Below, piece after piece: positions 63,801-64,000 of a DNA stretch of 64,000 bases; the stretch's first letter is position 1; each line of letters begins with the position of its first letter. Origin of the DNA: Aralia elata (taxonomy: Eukaryota > Streptophyta > Magnoliopsida > Apiales > Araliaceae); contig CM068378.1 of NCBI GenBank assembly GCA_034770075.1, forward strand, positions 45,102,508 through 45,166,507. Direction: 5' to 3'. The position numbers and the translations under genes are program-made. A model generated the notes under the pieces. That model was given only the letters and a program-made list of their open reading frames with translations. It had not been told where the DNA came from and did no database searches.

Positions 63801-64000
63801 TCATCCTCCAAATTTGAATTTTCAGCAATCACTCTTTGCAGTGGTTCATAGCCCAATAAACTATCAACTTCATCACGCACTATACTATCCACCAAGTCAA
63901 CTTTGAAGCATTCTTCTTCATCGGTTGGGAGCTTCATTGCCTTGAAAACGTTGAACGTCACCTCCTGATCATGTACACGCATTGTAAGCTCCCCTTTCTG
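60801..64000 (-). pseudogene. Pol of the minus-strand Athila-like element, runs off the window
   Basis: From the window edge leftward: end of the protease/linker region (QKGELTMRVHDQEVTFNVF), RT (WVSPMQCVPKKGG, VFMDDFSVFGDSF), RNase H (MCDASDYAVGAVLGQ, TTTEKELLAVVYAFDKFRSY), the integrase zinc region and core (FDVWGIDFMGPF, AIISDEGSHFCN) and the C-terminal region (KLKSRWSDPFTVK) to TAA 60801. Damage: TGA 63251 (Arg expected), a deletion of about 40 bp with frame change near 63150-63165 in the palm region, TAA about 62239 (Gln expected), and frame changes near 61890 and 61400. It is closely related to the intact polyprotein at 29053-34404 but clearly older. Confidence 0.93.

Overview
This is nuclear DNA of a flowering plant, almost certainly a eudicot; the species cannot be told from the sequence. 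It is AT-rich, and nearly all of it is LTR retrotransposon inserted into LTR retrotransposon. There is no bacterial gene, rRNA, tRNA gene or CRISPR array. The only trace of an ordinary host gene is a broken WIYLD-domain gene at 19691-20634.

Left part (1-18367): fragments of Tekay/Del-like Ty3 elements (family X, LTR 2181-5100; family Y, LTR 6420-9261; minus-strand family W, LTR 16198-18367), a minus-strand LTR that starts TGTAGACACCC (11194-11991), and a clean solo LTR (12652-15574) flanked by GTTCA target duplications. Then come about 3.5 kb of AT-rich, gene-derived DNA with the WIYLD pseudogene.

Central part (about 21914-51335): a three-layer nest. A Ty1/copia element (LTR start about 21914, PBS 47458, gag-pol 49183-51335) holds in its 5' LTR a Tekay-like Ty3 element (22254-46095). 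That element holds inside its gag an intact Athila-like element (27326-39585) with target duplication GAAAG, a 1783-residue gag-pol and a second ORF. Divergence between LTR pairs agrees with this order: about 0.4% by eye for the inner element and about 0.9% for the middle one.

Right part (51336-64000): the copia pol is cut by another LTR (51336-52891). That is cut by a Tat/Ogre-like element (LTR 52892-54930, tRNA-Arg PBS), which is cut by a degraded minus-strand Athila-like element that runs off the window end (3' LTR 55925-57323, ORF2 58428-59666, pol 60801-64000).

The most interesting signals are not single genes but RNA or DNA structures shared by unrelated families: (1) clusters of short GC-rich inverted repeats whose sequence is specific to each element but whose form and position recur; (2) a stem-loop with an RGGA loop at a fixed 18-21 nt upstream of the LTR, with compensating stem changes, often in two tandem copies; (3) a second compensating stem-loop about 350 nt before the LTR end; (4) a short reading frame at the end of several LTRs ending in a Lys/Gly tail, with mostly synonymous differences between families. 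Nearly all nonsense codons in the dead elements sit where Gln, Trp or Arg codons are expected, which is the pattern of methyl-cytosine decay.
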